Source: Pseudomaricurvus alcaniphilus (GTDB taxonomy: Bacteria > Pseudomonadota > Gammaproteobacteria > Pseudomonadales > Cellvibrionaceae). Taken from it: a stretch of DNA of 64,000 nucleotides. The position numbers were made by a program, and so were the translations under genes. The DNA lies in contig NZ_JAAOIX010000002.1 in the NCBI RefSeq assembly GCF_011440395.1, forward strand, positions 496,001-560,000, in the 5' to 3' direction. The first letter of the stretch is position 1. Each line of letters opens with the position of its first letter. This document shows positions 9,585 through 18,715 of this stretch, in pieces. The notes beneath the pieces are model-generated. The model was not told where the DNA came from. It did not search any database and saw only the letters and a program-made list of their open reading frames with translations.

Positions 9585-10496
9585 CTATACCGCTGCATCG
9601 TATTCGGCATAGCCATTGTTCAATACCAGTAATTCACGCTCTACCACAAAGGTGCGGAAGGACGCCTTGCCATCAGCCTCTTTCCATATCTCTGTACGCA
9701 GGGTTTCGCCGGGAAATACCGGGTTGGCGAAACGCAGGTTGAATTTGCGCAAACGGGATGGATCACCGTCGCAAACGGCGCTGATGACTGCCCTGGCCGC
9801 AAAACCGTAAGTGCAGAGGCCATGCAATATGGGTTTGGGGAAGCCGCCCATGGCAGCGAATTTGGGGTCGATATGCAACGGGTTGGTATCGCCGGTCAAG
9901 CGGTACAAGGCAGCCTGCTCCTCGCGACTGATCGCATCAATCACCACATCCGGCGCGCGCTCGGGCATGGGCTGGGGCACAGGCTGGCCACTCTGGGGGC
10001 CACCACAACCGCCATTACCACGCAGGAATACCGCCGAGGTGCAGGTCGCCAGCAGCTCGCCGCTGTCGGCATCACTGATCTCCCGCGCCATCATCATGAC
10101 CGCGCCCTTGGCGGCGCCCTTGTCGTAAATCTCCTCCACATAGCTGCGGCTTGTTACTTTACCGGAAACTGGCAGGGGCTTGTGTATGGTCAGGTACTGC
10201 TCACCGTGCAACAACTTGCTCAAGTCGATGCCGGTCTTCGGGTCGGCAACCCACATGGTACCCTGTGTTGCCATGGTCACTGCCATGGTGGGCAGCACAG
10301 CGAGGTTTTTCTCGTATATCAGGTTCAGGTCGGCGGCGGGATCCCCCGCACCTGCACCCACGCCCAGTGCATACAAAATGCAATCATTCTCAGAATAGTC
10401 CTGGTAACCCTCCGGTATTGGCCAGTTCTTGATTTTCTCGTATTCAAATCCCACGCTGTTTGCTCCAAGCTGATAAGGAAATTCGGGGCCTCGCAT
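9585..10496 (-). CDS. MaoC-family (R)-specific 2-enoyl-CoA hydratase (hydratase 2)
   Basis: Hydratase 2 adds water to 2-enoyl-CoA to give (R)-3-hydroxyacyl-CoA in a double hot-dog fold. The C-terminal half has the family motif: YRLTGDTNPLHIDP followed by FPKPILHGLCTYG, with the catalytic Asp and His. The product resembles the hydratase domain of peroxisomal multifunctional enzyme 2. ATG at 10496 was preferred to a GTG at 10550. It is the first gene of a four-gene minus-strand operon and is preceded by two copies of the shared operator (10555-10573 and 10654-10672). The (R)-stereochemistry would fit an SDR dehydrogenase such as the one at 27867-28730 as next enzyme. Confidence 0.85.
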   Translation of the reverse strand: MRGPEFPYQLGANSVGFEYEKIKNWPIPEGYQDYSENDCILYALGVGAGAGDPAADLNLIYEKNLAVLPTMAVTMATQGTMWVADPKTGIDLSKLLHGEQYLTIHKPLPVSGKVTSRSYVEEIYDKGAAKGAVMMMAREISDADSGELLATCTSAVFLRGNGGCGGPQSGQPVPQPMPERAPDVVIDAISREEQAALYRLTGDTNPLHIDPKFAAMGGFPKPILHGLCTYGFAARAVISAVCDGDPSRLRKFNLRFANPVFPGETLRTEIWKEADGKASFRTFVVERELLVLNNGYAEYDAAV

Positions 10497-10554
10497 GCGG
10501 CTCAGTCGCCTGCTCGCTGGACCAGATTGCAGCCCATCCCACTTCAGCACTAAA

Positions 10555-10573
10555 AACTAACATATAATCAGCT
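10555..10573. promoter_or_regulatory. Shared palindromic operator, site A
   Basis: Arms AACTAAC and ATCAGCT around the spacer ATATA match the window-wide consensus AACTGAC-N5-GTCAGTT at 6 of 7 and 5 of 7 positions. It sits 59 bp upstream of the MaoC start in a divergent promoter region. Confidence 0.6.
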
Positions 10574-10653
10574 ATTACTCAACCTCAGCACTCATTAAGG
10601 CGAGGGAATAAAGCTTTTATATTTACTCCCCTGAGGCATAGCTGGTATAAATA

Positions 10654-10672
10654 AACTAATATACAGACAGTT
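10654..10672. promoter_or_regulatory. Shared palindromic operator, site B
   Basis: Arms AACTAAT and GACAGTT around ATACA match the consensus at 5 of 7 and 6 of 7. It lies in the same divergent region as site A, nearer the acyl-CoA ligase that starts at 10790. Confidence 0.55.
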
Positions 10673-10733
10673 CTAGTTAAACAAGCAACTGGCAGTCAGA
10701 GTTAGTCGTATTGGCAATGAGACTGGCACTCGC

Positions 10734-10772
10734 ATTGCCTGCAACAATTGCCTGCAACAATTGCCTGCAACA
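10734..10772. repeat. Three perfect 13-bp tandem repeats in a 5' leader
   Basis: The unit ATTGCCTGCAACA occurs three times head to tail (10734-10746, 10747-10759, 10760-10772). It ends 17 bp before the ATG of the ligase gene and just before its GGAG ribosome site. Such repeats can change copy number and thus leader length. Confidence 0.9.
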
Positions 10773-10789
10773 ACATCGAGCGGAGCACC

Positions 10790-12319
10790 ATGGATCTCAT
10801 GCAACCACCCCGGTCCGCGCTGGCCAAGACACTTTTCCAGTCCCTGCTGCACAGCAACAATCAGGACACCGCCTTTTACTACAATAATCGGGAGTACTCG
10901 TGGCAGACCGTTAAAGAGGTTATCGCCCTGCTCGACCAAACACTGCACCAACACCAACCGGGCTACCACACCCGCGTAGCTTTTGTCGCCCGCACTCGGC
11001 CCCTGCACATCAGCTGCCTGTGGGGTCTACTGCTCACCGACCGCTGCGCCTCGATGATTCACTGCTACCAATCCACCAGCAAGATTATCCAGGACCTGCG
11101 CCAGGAGGGTTACCGGGTTATCCTTGCCGACCAAGAGGATTGGAACGACGAGTTGGTCAGCGCCGCGCAATCGTTAAATTGCCTCGGCATTGCCATCACC
11201 TGCGACGGCATTGAACTTCTCCACCAGCCCCAAACACCAGCTGGCACAGCCCCAGGCTCCTACTGCGAAGACGATAGCGTAGCCGCCATAGAAACCCTCA
11301 GCAGTGGCACTACCGGCAGCCCCAAGCGCATTCGCCTGAGCCGCGGCAACCTGGGCGCCAGCACTTCTGCGGCGGTACTCTCGCTGACCCAGATGAATGC
11401 CGGCGCCAGTGCGCCCACTCCGATCATTTCGGTGCTGCCACTGAGTAACATCAGTGGCGTCTATGCCAGCACACCGGCACTGGCCATGGGCCTGCCCATG
11501 GCGCTCCTGGAAAAATTCCAGCTGGACCCATGGCTATTGTTGGTGCAGCGATTTCAGCCCATAGCCGCCGACATCCCCCCGGCCGCCATGACGGCACTGT
11601 ACCAGCGACAACTACCCTCCGAGTTGTTCCGTAGCATCAAGGTCATTCGCACCGGTGCAGCGCCACTGGACCGCGACGTGCAGGCCTATTTCCAAAATGA
11701 ACTGAAAATTCCCGTCAACCTGAGCTACGGCGCCAGCGAATTTTGCGGCGTGATTAGCAGCTGGAGCATGGCTGAGCTGGCCGAATTCTCCAACACCAAA
11801 ATGGGCAGTTGCGGGCGCGCCCTGGCCGGCGTCGAGCTCCGTGTTACCGACCCGGACAGTGGTGCAGTACTGGAAGAAAACAGGGTTGGCCGCCTCGAAG
11901 CCAGGGTTGAACGGGTCGGGCCCGACTGGATCGCCACGTCTGACCTGGTGCGTATCGACGCGGACGGTTTTATGTGGTTCGCAGGGCGACTGGAAGAGAC
12001 TATTTTTCGCGGTGGTTTTAAATTGTCACCGCTGCTGATTGCCGAACAATTGCGCCAGCACCCGGCGCTGGCAGATGCGGCGGTACTCGGCCAGGACGAC
12101 TCACGGCTGGGACAGGTTCCGGTGGCGGTACTGGAAATAAAACCGGGTTGCGCGCAGCCGGACAGCGACCAACTAACCGCTTTTGCCCGCCAGCATCTCA
12201 GTGCGCCGGAAGTCCCGGCCAGGTTTTATTTTGTTGAGACACTGCCACGCACCAGCAGCTATAAAATCAGCTTGATCGAGTTGAGGCGGCTTTTAAAAAC
12301 GCTTGGCGTTGACGCGTAG
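10790..12319 (+). CDS. Divergent AMP-forming acyl-CoA ligase
   Basis: A 509-residue member of the adenylate-forming superfamily: it activates a carboxylic acid with ATP and probably joins it to CoA. The phosphate-binding loop LSSGTTGSPKRIRLS, the SYGASEFCG motif and the hinge region GRLEETIFRGGFKLSP with the usual Gly/Arg context are all visible. The Asp of the ATP ribose motif is in ATSDLVRID. It is shorter and more divergent than the two other ligases of the window. ATG at 10790 was chosen because GGAG stands eight bases before it. It is divergent from the MaoC operon and shares its two operators. The substrate is unknown; a cluster-specific acid is likely. Confidence 0.82.
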   Translation: MDLMQPPRSALAKTLFQSLLHSNNQDTAFYYNNREYSWQTVKEVIALLDQTLHQHQPGYHTRVAFVARTRPLHISCLWGLLLTDRCASMIHCYQSTSKIIQDLRQEGYRVILADQEDWNDELVSAAQSLNCLGIAITCDGIELLHQPQTPAGTAPGSYCEDDSVAAIETLSSGTTGSPKRIRLSRGNLGASTSAAVLSLTQMNAGASAPTPIISVLPLSNISGVYASTPALAMGLPMALLEKFQLDPWLLLVQRFQPIAADIPPAAMTALYQRQLPSELFRSIKVIRTGAAPLDRDVQAYFQNELKIPVNLSYGASEFCGVISSWSMAELAEFSNTKMGSCGRALAGVELRVTDPDSGAVLEENRVGRLEARVERVGPDWIATSDLVRIDADGFMWFAGRLEETIFRGGFKLSPLLIAEQLRQHPALADAAVLGQDDSRLGQVPVAVLEIKPGCAQPDSDQLTAFARQHLSAPEVPARFYFVETLPRTSSYKISLIELRRLLKTLGVDA

Positions 12320-12454
12320 CCGCTTTTACAGCCAGGCAAACACGATATTACCGGCCTGTAAGGCAGGGAGGTTTTGCTCACTTCAGGCCCTGATTACTGG
12401 CCCTGCCTCCCCCAAAGCCCGCAGCTTACTCCGGCGCGTGCACAACCCATTAGA

Positions 12455-12519
12455 CCCCCTTGGCTATTAGCCCCCTTAGCTATTAGCCCTTAGAGCCATT
12501 ACCCCTTAGTAGCTATCAA
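12455..12519. repeat. Degenerate 16-bp CTTAGCTATTAG-type tandem repeat
   Basis: Four imperfect units of about 16 bp (12455-12470, 12471-12486, then two decayed copies) run up to and over the stop codon of the minus-strand ligase at 12516. The rest of the 12320-12515 gap shows only a loose AGGCAGGG/CCCTGCCT inverted repeat. Confidence 0.6.
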
Positions 12520-14060
12520 CCCTTAGCCGGCCAATAGCGGTCACGCAGTGGTTTTTTGTACAACTTGCCGTTATCCATGCGCGGCAAGGCCGCATCAAAG
12601 TCGATACTGCGCGGGCATTTAACCGCCGACAGCTGCGTCCGGCAATAGGCCATTAGTTCCGCCGCCAATTCATCTCCGGCATCTGCCCAGTGCAACGGCT
12701 GTACTACCGCTTTCACTTCTTCGCCAAACTCGGGATTGGGGACACCAAACACAGCCACATCCATAACCTTGGGGTGCACCGCCAGAACATTCTCAATTTC
12801 CTGGGGATAGATATTCACGCCGCCGGAAATGATCATAAAACTCTTGCGATCGGTGAGGAACAGGTAGCCGTCCTCGTCGAGATAGCCAATATCGCCCAGG
12901 GTCGACCAACCCGGGTGCTTGGGGTTGCGCGCATCCCGGGTTTTGGCGTCGTCATTCTTGTATTTGAAATCAAAGCCGCCCTCAAAATAGACCACGCCCT
13001 GCTCGCCCGCCGGCAGCGGCTCACCCTCTTCATCGCAGATATGCAAAATACCCCATTGCGCGCGCCCCACCGAGCCGGGCTTGCGCAGCCACTCCGCGGA
13101 AGTAATGTAGGTAGCACCGTTACCTTCCGAGCCACCGTAGTACTCACAGAGAATCGGCCCCCACCAGTCGATCATCTGCTGCTTGATCGGCACCGGGCAG
13201 GGCGCCGCGGCGTGAATCACACACTCCAGGCTGCTGCAATCGACGTCGCGGCGTCGCTCCTCGGGCAATTTCAGCAAGCGCACGAACATGGTCGGCACCA
13301 TTTGTATGTGGGTCACTTTAAAGCGTTCGATGGCGCCAAGCAGTGCTTCCGGCTCAAACTTTTCACAGATCACCACGCAACCACCAATGCTCTGCATGGT
13401 CATGCTGAACACCAGTGGCGCGGCGTGGTAGAGGGGCGCCGGCGACAAATAAATGCTGTTTTCCGAGACGCCGTACTGCTCGCGCTGCATGGCCACAAAC
13501 GGCAGGGGCTGGTCTGCCGGCGCACCACTCAGCGGCAGTTGCACGCCCTTGGGCTTACCCGTGGTCCCGGAGGAGTAGACCATATACTGGCCGGCGGTCT
13601 CGTCGTTAATGCGCGCGCTCGGCTGCGCGGCAACCGCCTCGGACCAGCGCGGCAGGGATGCCTCGTCAGTATCGAAATAACAGTGAAAGTCGGGACCAAA
13701 TTCCGCCGCAGCGCCGCTGGCGATCAGCTCCTGTACCCCGGCCAACTCCGCTGCGGCGATGAGTAACCTGGCACCGCTGTCCTTGATAATGTAGGCGGCT
13801 TCCGCCAGCGTCAGATGGGTAGAAATAGGGGTAAAGTACAAGCCGGAGCGCTGCGCCGCCCAGCATATTTGCAGGAATTCGGGACAGTTGCGCATCCACA
13901 GGGCAATGCCATCACCGGGCTTCAAGCCGAGTTGGCGAAACAGTTGCGCGCCCTGGTTCGAGCGCTGTTCAAGCTCGGCGTAGGTGGTGGTAGCGCCAGT
14001 CTCCGCCATAATAATCGCAGCGGCGTTGGGCCGTTCCCTGGCATGTATACTCGGGTGCAT
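12516..14060 (-). CDS. AMP-forming acyl-CoA synthetase (FadD-like)
   Basis: The 514-residue protein should activate an acid to its CoA thioester through an acyl-AMP. Motifs in order are MVYSSGTTGKPKGVQL (phosphate loop), EYYGGSEGNGATY, TLGDIGYLDEDGYLFLTDR (the ribose-binding Asp and the hinge) and the C-terminal PRMDNGKLYKKPLR with the catalytic Lys. An AGGAG box sits six bases before the ATG. It follows the enoyl-CoA hydratase gene on the same strand with a 68-bp gap, so the two are probably transcribed together from the promoter bearing operator C. The DFKYKNDDAKT stretch is typical of ligases acting on bulky or cyclic acids in actinobacterial and gammaproteobacterial sterol clusters, but substrate assignment is inference. 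Confidence 0.88.
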   Translation of the reverse strand: MHPSIHARERPNAAAIIMAETGATTTYAELEQRSNQGAQLFRQLGLKPGDGIALWMRNCPEFLQICWAAQRSGLYFTPISTHLTLAEAAYIIKDSGARLLIAAAELAGVQELIASGAAAEFGPDFHCYFDTDEASLPRWSEAVAAQPSARINDETAGQYMVYSSGTTGKPKGVQLPLSGAPADQPLPFVAMQREQYGVSENSIYLSPAPLYHAAPLVFSMTMQSIGGCVVICEKFEPEALLGAIERFKVTHIQMVPTMFVRLLKLPEERRRDVDCSSLECVIHAAAPCPVPIKQQMIDWWGPILCEYYGGSEGNGATYITSAEWLRKPGSVGRAQWGILHICDEEGEPLPAGEQGVVYFEGGFDFKYKNDDAKTRDARNPKHPGWSTLGDIGYLDEDGYLFLTDRKSFMIISGGVNIYPQEIENVLAVHPKVMDVAVFGVPNPEFGEEVKAVVQPLHWADAGDELAAELMAYCRTQLSAVKCPRSIDFDAALPRMDNGKLYKKPLRDRYWPAKG

Positions 14061-14128
14061 GGTAAAACTCCTGTGTGTACTTATGGCTGAAAAGTAAATC
14101 GACTAGCGTTCCCAACCCTGCAGGCAAT

Positions 14129-14929
14129 TTACTCGCCCGATTTTTTACCGCCGGCAACCATGCTCGCCACACCCTGGTTAACGATATCCCAAAACTCTTT
14201 GGTCGAAGAACTGACGGTATGGGTGTCGAAATGTGCATTGAGGGAATTGCGGTAACCCTGGATATCTGCAGTGCGATTCAACGAGCGCTTGAGCATGGCG
14301 GTGGCGTGCGGTGGCGCCTTGGCAATTTGCTGGGCCATTTTCATAGTGAAATCTTCCAGCTCGGCGCGGGGCACTACGTGGTTGACCATGCCCCACTCCC
14401 TGCCTTCCTCGGCGCTGATCTTGCCGCCGGTGAATAACAACTCCTTGGCCTTGCGAGTATTCAACACCCAGGGGTGCAAAAGAGCCTCGACCGCGGCCGC
14501 GCCCATGGAGTGCAGCACCGGATCGGAAAAATAGGCGTCGTCACTGGCGATAACGATATCGCAGGAGTTGGCCACCATAAATCCACCGGCGATACAGGCA
14601 CCCCGGACTTCGGCAATGGTTGGTTTGGGCAGGTCCCAGATGCGCATGGCGTTGCCGAGAAAGTGCTCCTGCTCCCAGTGCCAGTGTTGCTCAACGGTGT
14701 AATCGCCGCGCAACTTCATGCCATCGGCCAGGTCGTGACCGGCGGAAAAGTGCTTGCCCTGACCGCCCAGGATCACCACCCGAATGTTAGTGTCAGCCTT
14801 GGCCCGGGCCAGGGCGTCATCCAGCTCAGCCAACAGCCGAGTGGATTGGGCGTTGCCCTTGTCGGGGCGATTGTGACAGACGCGCAGCACCGCACCCGTG
14901 GTTTCATAAGTGATATCGTTATAATCCAT
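14129..14929 (-). CDS. Enoyl-CoA hydratase/isomerase family protein (crotonase)
   Basis: A crotonase-fold enzyme of about 266 residues. The oxyanion-hole segments are visible as GKHFSAGHDLADG and then RGACIAGGFMVANSCDIVIAS. The second catalytic Glu position of true hydratases is replaced by the sequence DPVLHSMGAAAVEALLHPW, so isomerase, hydrolase or ring-cleaving activity is also possible. The second of two ATGs (14929) was chosen because GGAG lies six bases before it, while it directly abuts the first ATG. It is the first gene of a two-gene unit with the FadD-like ligase. Operator C lies 161 bp upstream. Confidence 0.85.
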   Translation of the reverse strand: MDYNDITYETTGAVLRVCHNRPDKGNAQSTRLLAELDDALARAKADTNIRVVILGGQGKHFSAGHDLADGMKLRGDYTVEQHWHWEQEHFLGNAMRIWDLPKPTIAEVRGACIAGGFMVANSCDIVIASDDAYFSDPVLHSMGAAAVEALLHPWVLNTRKAKELLFTGGKISAEEGREWGMVNHVVPRAELEDFTMKMAQQIAKAPPHATAMLKRSLNRTADIQGYRNSLNAHFDTHTVSSSTKEFWDIVNQGVASMVAGGKKSGE

Positions 14930-15089
14930 ATTCATCTCCGTAAGGTGCGGGGCCGGCCTTCAAATGCCGACAAATCTCATTGGCCTGACAGCTGGGGTCA
15001 GTCATTGGCCGGCCAATCTTCTACCCGGGATCAGCCAATGCTTCATAGCCCAGGCGCGGTTGCGTCATGCGCTTATCTACCCAGCCATA

Positions 15090-15108
15090 AACTAACTATA
15101 TGTTAGCT
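15090..15108. promoter_or_regulatory. Shared palindromic operator, site C
   Basis: AACTAAC-TATAT-GTTAGCT; the inner arms CTAAC/GTTAG are perfectly complementary. It lies upstream of the crotonase-ligase unit, in the 263-bp stretch between 14930 and 15192, which otherwise shows no gene. Confidence 0.65.
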
Positions 15109-15192
15109 TTTAAATTAACACATGCCGCGGTAACTGGCAATTCACGGCGCGGATTCTTTTCGCTTGCCCGGGGCTGCCAACCTGACTTCACA

Positions 15193-16227
15193 TTATGCCG
15201 TCAAGGAGGGCCACAGCTGAGCCGAGCCGGCAGCCAATACCCTGGCGCCCAACTGCCCGGACCAGTAGCGTTCGTTACCGGCATCGACTCGCCACTGCCA
15301 CAGGCGGCGGGTGAAATAGTGCAGCTCGTGCTCATCGGTGATGCCGATGGCACCAAACACCTGATGGGCAATGCGGCTGACCTCCCTGGCGGCAACGCTG
15401 GCGGTGTACTTGGCCACGGCCGCGCCGGTTGATGGCTGCTTTTGGTCCAGCTCACGACAGGCGTATTTTGCCGCCATCTCCGCTGCCGCCGCGCGGCAAC
15501 TGGCCTCCGCCAGCTGGTGCTGCAAGGCCTGGAACTTGCCGATGGGCTTGCCAAATTGCTTGCGGGTATTGGCATACTCCACCGCCAGTTCCACCACCTT
15601 GTCACAGGCACCACTGATCAGCAGGGCGCGCACAACCGCAAGTTGCTCCCGTATGGACGCCTCCGCCGCAATCGGCGCCTGGGCCTGTGGCGTCATGCCG
15701 CTAAAATCAATCGCGGCGGTGGGTGCGCGCTCCAGGCTGTGCAACTCGGTCGCCGCGGCGCTGACAGCCGTGCCGGCGACACTGAACAACAACGTCTCAG
15801 CGCCGCGCCGGGCGATGCCCAGTATCGCCGTTGCCCAGGGCGCCCAGCTGATCATATCCGCCGCCCCTTGCAAGCAGCCGGCGTCATCCAGACTGATATC
15901 CGCATCCACCAGCGCCAGCGGCCCCTCGGGTATCGCCAGTCCAGCCTGGCTCAACAGGCGCCGACCCAGCAGGGTTTCCGCCAGTGGCAGCGGTGCGGCG
16001 TGCCGCCCCAGCACGCGAAACAACTCGGCACATTCCTGCCAGCCGAGACCGGCAGCCTCCGCGCCAGTGCACATGACATCCGCCACCCCCATCGCTTCAA
16101 TGTGTTGCCACAGTGCCCGGTTGCCAGTGCCGTTTTCCAGTGCCGCAAGGCTCTCCGCACTCACCTCGGCAGCGAGCAGTTTTTCCAGTTGGTCTGCCAA
16201 CAACTCGGCAATATTCAATTCGCTCAT
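15193..16227 (-). CDS. Acyl-CoA dehydrogenase family protein, short divergent subunit
   Basis: At 344 residues this is a compact ACAD homologue. The N-terminal and middle domains are poorly conserved, but the C-terminal helical domain is clear (ANTRKQFGKPIGKFQALQHQ, then HQVFGAIGITDEHELH). In steroid-degrading bacteria, such short ACADs pair with a full-length partner to make alpha2beta2 enzymes; the gene 49 bp upstream (16276-17430) is the natural partner. The catalytic Glu expected in full-length ACADs is not obvious here. It is the last gene of a seven-gene minus-strand operon that starts at 22192. AGGA precedes the ATG by eight bases. Pairing is inferred from family precedent and adjacency. 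Confidence 0.82.
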   Translation of the reverse strand: MSELNIAELLADQLEKLLAAEVSAESLAALENGTGNRALWQHIEAMGVADVMCTGAEAAGLGWQECAELFRVLGRHAAPLPLAETLLGRRLLSQAGLAIPEGPLALVDADISLDDAGCLQGAADMISWAPWATAILGIARRGAETLLFSVAGTAVSAAATELHSLERAPTAAIDFSGMTPQAQAPIAAEASIREQLAVVRALLISGACDKVVELAVEYANTRKQFGKPIGKFQALQHQLAEASCRAAAAEMAAKYACRELDQKQPSTGAAVAKYTASVAAREVSRIAHQVFGAIGITDEHELHYFTRRLWQWRVDAGNERYWSGQLGARVLAAGSAQLWPSLTA

Positions 16228-16275
16228 CGCGCCATCCTGTTTAGTTCAGATCCGGGAACTGACTTATGTCAAAAC

Positions 16276-17430
16276 CTATAAGCCCATACCGCGGGCAATG
16301 ATCATCTTCATGATCTCGTTGGTGCCACCGCGCAGGGAGAAACTGGGCTCAACCTGGATCAGATAGGCCAGCGCTTCGGATAACTTGTCACCGCGCCGGC
16401 GCAGGGGTTGCGCCTCGACGATATCGGCAATCAAGCCCGGCATTCGCTGCTCCAAACCGGTACCCAGCAACTTGGTTATTGCTGCTTCCTGCAGCGGTGT
16501 TGCGCCGCTCTCCAGCTGGTTTTGGATCGACAGCGACATCTGCCGCAACACCGTCAACTCTGCCACCAGCGCGCCGATATCCCGGGCGATGGACGGGTCG
16601 TCAACGGCCTGGCCCAGTTGTGCCAGTGCCAGCGGTAATAACGGAAAGGAACTCAAGTAGCGATCCGGGCCACTGCGTTCGAACGCCAGTTCGGCATTGG
16701 CCTGGGCCCAGCCGTCGTTTTCAACGCCCATCAAGGCATCTTCGCCGAGCAGGACATCGTCAAACACAATCTCGTTAAAATGGGATTCCCCGGTCAGGTC
16801 CCGGATCGGGTTGATTTCAATACCCGGGGTTTGCAAATCGATAAGGAATTGCGACAGGCCCTTGTGTTTGCCGTGGGCCTCGGAAAATCCGGTGCGAAAC
16901 AGGCCGATCATGACATCGCAATCCTGCGCGTAGGTGGTCCAGATTTTACGCCCGTTGAGGCGCCAGCCACCCTCCACCCGCTCGGCTTTGGAACGCAGGG
17001 AAGCCAGGTCAGAACCGGCATCCGGCTCTGACAAGCCGATGCAAAACGCCGCCTCACCGCGGCAAATAGCCGGCAGGTATTTGGCTTTCTGGGCTTCACT
17101 GCCAAGGCGCAGAATCAGCGGTCCGCTCTGGCGATCCGCTACCCAGTGGGCACCGACCGGCGCCCCCGCCGCCAGCAATTCCTCCAGCACCACATAGCGC
17201 TCCATGGCGGAACGCTCATGACCGCCATAGCGTTTCGGCCAGGTCATGCCGATCCAGCCGCGCTCTCCGAGTTTGCGACTCAGCTGGCGATCAAAACCGG
17301 TCCAGGAGTGCGCTATTTGCCAACCGCTCCAGTGGCTGGCCTCCGCCTGCACAAACTCCCTCACTTCCGCACGCAGGGCCTCTGCTTGGGGCGGCACCGC
17401 ATAGGGCGAAAAACGATAGGCCGCGGTCAT
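16276..17430 (-). CDS. Acyl-CoA dehydrogenase, full-length
   Basis: A 384-residue flavoenzyme that introduces a 2,3 double bond in an acyl-CoA. It shows IGLSEPDAGSDLASLR (FAD-binding), LNGRKIWTTYAQDCD and the C-terminal SLRGGTNEIMKMIIARGMGL signature. The first codon overlaps the stop of the CoA-transferase gene in an ATGA arrangement. The short ACAD gene follows after 49 bp, and the two probably form one heteromeric dehydrogenase. The unusual N-terminal sequence, rich in Trp (ASHWSGWQIAHSWTGF), is typical of the branch found in sterol and cyclic-acid pathways. The substrate cannot be read from sequence. Confidence 0.88.
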   Translation of the reverse strand: MTAAYRFSPYAVPPQAEALRAEVREFVQAEASHWSGWQIAHSWTGFDRQLSRKLGERGWIGMTWPKRYGGHERSAMERYVVLEELLAAGAPVGAHWVADRQSGPLILRLGSEAQKAKYLPAICRGEAAFCIGLSEPDAGSDLASLRSKAERVEGGWRLNGRKIWTTYAQDCDVMIGLFRTGFSEAHGKHKGLSQFLIDLQTPGIEINPIRDLTGESHFNEIVFDDVLLGEDALMGVENDGWAQANAELAFERSGPDRYLSSFPLLPLALAQLGQAVDDPSIARDIGALVAELTVLRQMSLSIQNQLESGATPLQEAAITKLLGTGLEQRMPGLIADIVEAQPLRRRGDKLSEALAYLIQVEPSFSLRGGTNEIMKMIIARGMGL

Positions 17431-18656
17431 ATGGCCCCCGTCTCTTGCAAGGCCCGGATTTGCCCGGCGTCCAACCCCAGCCAGGAGGACAAGACTTCTT
17501 CGTTGTGTTCACCCAACAGGGGCGGTGCCTGCCGATAGCTCACCGGCGACGCCGAAAAGCGCATGGGGCTGGCGGCGCTGCGAATGGTGCCATTACTGGG
17601 GTGCTGCTGACTGATAATCAGCTCCCGGGCCAGCACCTGGGGGTCCTTTTCCAGGTCCGCCATCTCGTTGATACCGCCACAGGAAACCTGGCCGGCATTG
17701 AGTACTTCCACCCACTCGGCCTTGCCTTTACCTTTTAGCGCTTCGGTCACCAGCCCCTTCAGCGCCTCGCGATTGGCCACCCGTGCGCCCATGCTGCAAA
17801 AGCGCTTGTCCCCTGGCCATTCGGGGTGACCGAGCACACCCGCCAGGCGGATAAATTCGCGGTCGTTGAAGGTTGCGATCAGGATGTAACCGTCGTCCAC
17901 CGGAAACACACCGTAGGGTGCCGCGCTGGGATGGTCATTGCCAGTTCGGCCCAAAGCGGTAGCGCCATTGAACCAACCGGAAAAAGTATTGAGCATGGCC
18001 GCCAACTGGGAGTCGAACAGCGACACATCGATGTACTGGCCCTCGCCACTGGCGTGGCGGTGGTTGAGCGCTGCCAGCACCGAGATGGCCGCGTACAGGC
18101 CCGCGCAAATATCGGCGATGGGCACCCCCACCCGCATAGGGCCGTCACCCGGCTCACCGTCGTGATGGCCGGTGACCGACATCAGCCCCGCCATCGCCTG
18201 CACCAGGTAATCGTAGCCGGAGCGTCCGGCGTAGGGGCCGGTTTGGCCAAAACCGGTGACCGAGCAGTAGATCAGCCTGGGGTTAATGGCCCGCAATTGC
18301 TCGTAGCCGAGGCCGTAGCGCGCCAGGGTACCAGTGCGATAGTTTTCCACCAGCACATCGGCATTGGCGACCAGCTTGCGGATCAGCTCGGCGCCTGCTT
18401 CGGTGGCGAAATCTACCGCGATCGAGCGCTTGTTGCGGTTGACCGATTGGTAGTAGGTGGAATCCTGGCCCTCCCGGCCCAGCTCATTATCCATCCACGG
18501 CGGGCCCACGCGACGACAGTCGTCACCTTCACCCTTGCGCTCGATTTTAACCACTTCCGCGCCGAGATCTCCGAGAATCTGCCCCGCATAGGGGCCAGCC
18601 ACAACCCGCGTCATATCGAGCACGCGAACACCGGCAAGTGCGCCTGTATTATTCAT
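17427..18656 (-). CDS. Class III CoA-transferase (CaiB/BaiF family)
   Basis: The enzyme moves CoA from one acyl group to another through an aspartyl-CoA anhydride. The 409-residue product begins with the family signature LAGVRVLDMTRVVAGPYAGQ, continues with DLGAEVVKIER and YDYLVQAMAGLMSVTG, and has the catalytic Asp in VGVPIADICAGLYAA. The second ATG (18656) was taken as start because AAAGGAG is seven bases upstream of it and only one base from the first. Its stop overlaps the downstream ACAD start by four bases. In this operon it may recycle CoA onto the incoming acid or move CoA between pathway intermediates, an inference from context. Confidence 0.9.
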   Translation of the reverse strand: MNNTGALAGVRVLDMTRVVAGPYAGQILGDLGAEVVKIERKGEGDDCRRVGPPWMDNELGREGQDSTYYQSVNRNKRSIAVDFATEAGAELIRKLVANADVLVENYRTGTLARYGLGYEQLRAINPRLIYCSVTGFGQTGPYAGRSGYDYLVQAMAGLMSVTGHHDGEPGDGPMRVGVPIADICAGLYAAISVLAALNHRHASGEGQYIDVSLFDSQLAAMLNTFSGWFNGATALGRTGNDHPSAAPYGVFPVDDGYILIATFNDREFIRLAGVLGHPEWPGDKRFCSMGARVANREALKGLVTEALKGKGKAEWVEVLNAGQVSCGGINEMADLEKDPQVLARELIISQQHPSNGTIRSAASPMRFSASPVSYRQAPPLLGEHNEEVLSSWLGLDAGQIRALQETGAI

Positions 18657-18715
18657 TTTCATACTCCTTTGCTGCCGGGCACAATTCCGGTCAGTCAGTC
18701 AGGTCGGCAGGCGAA

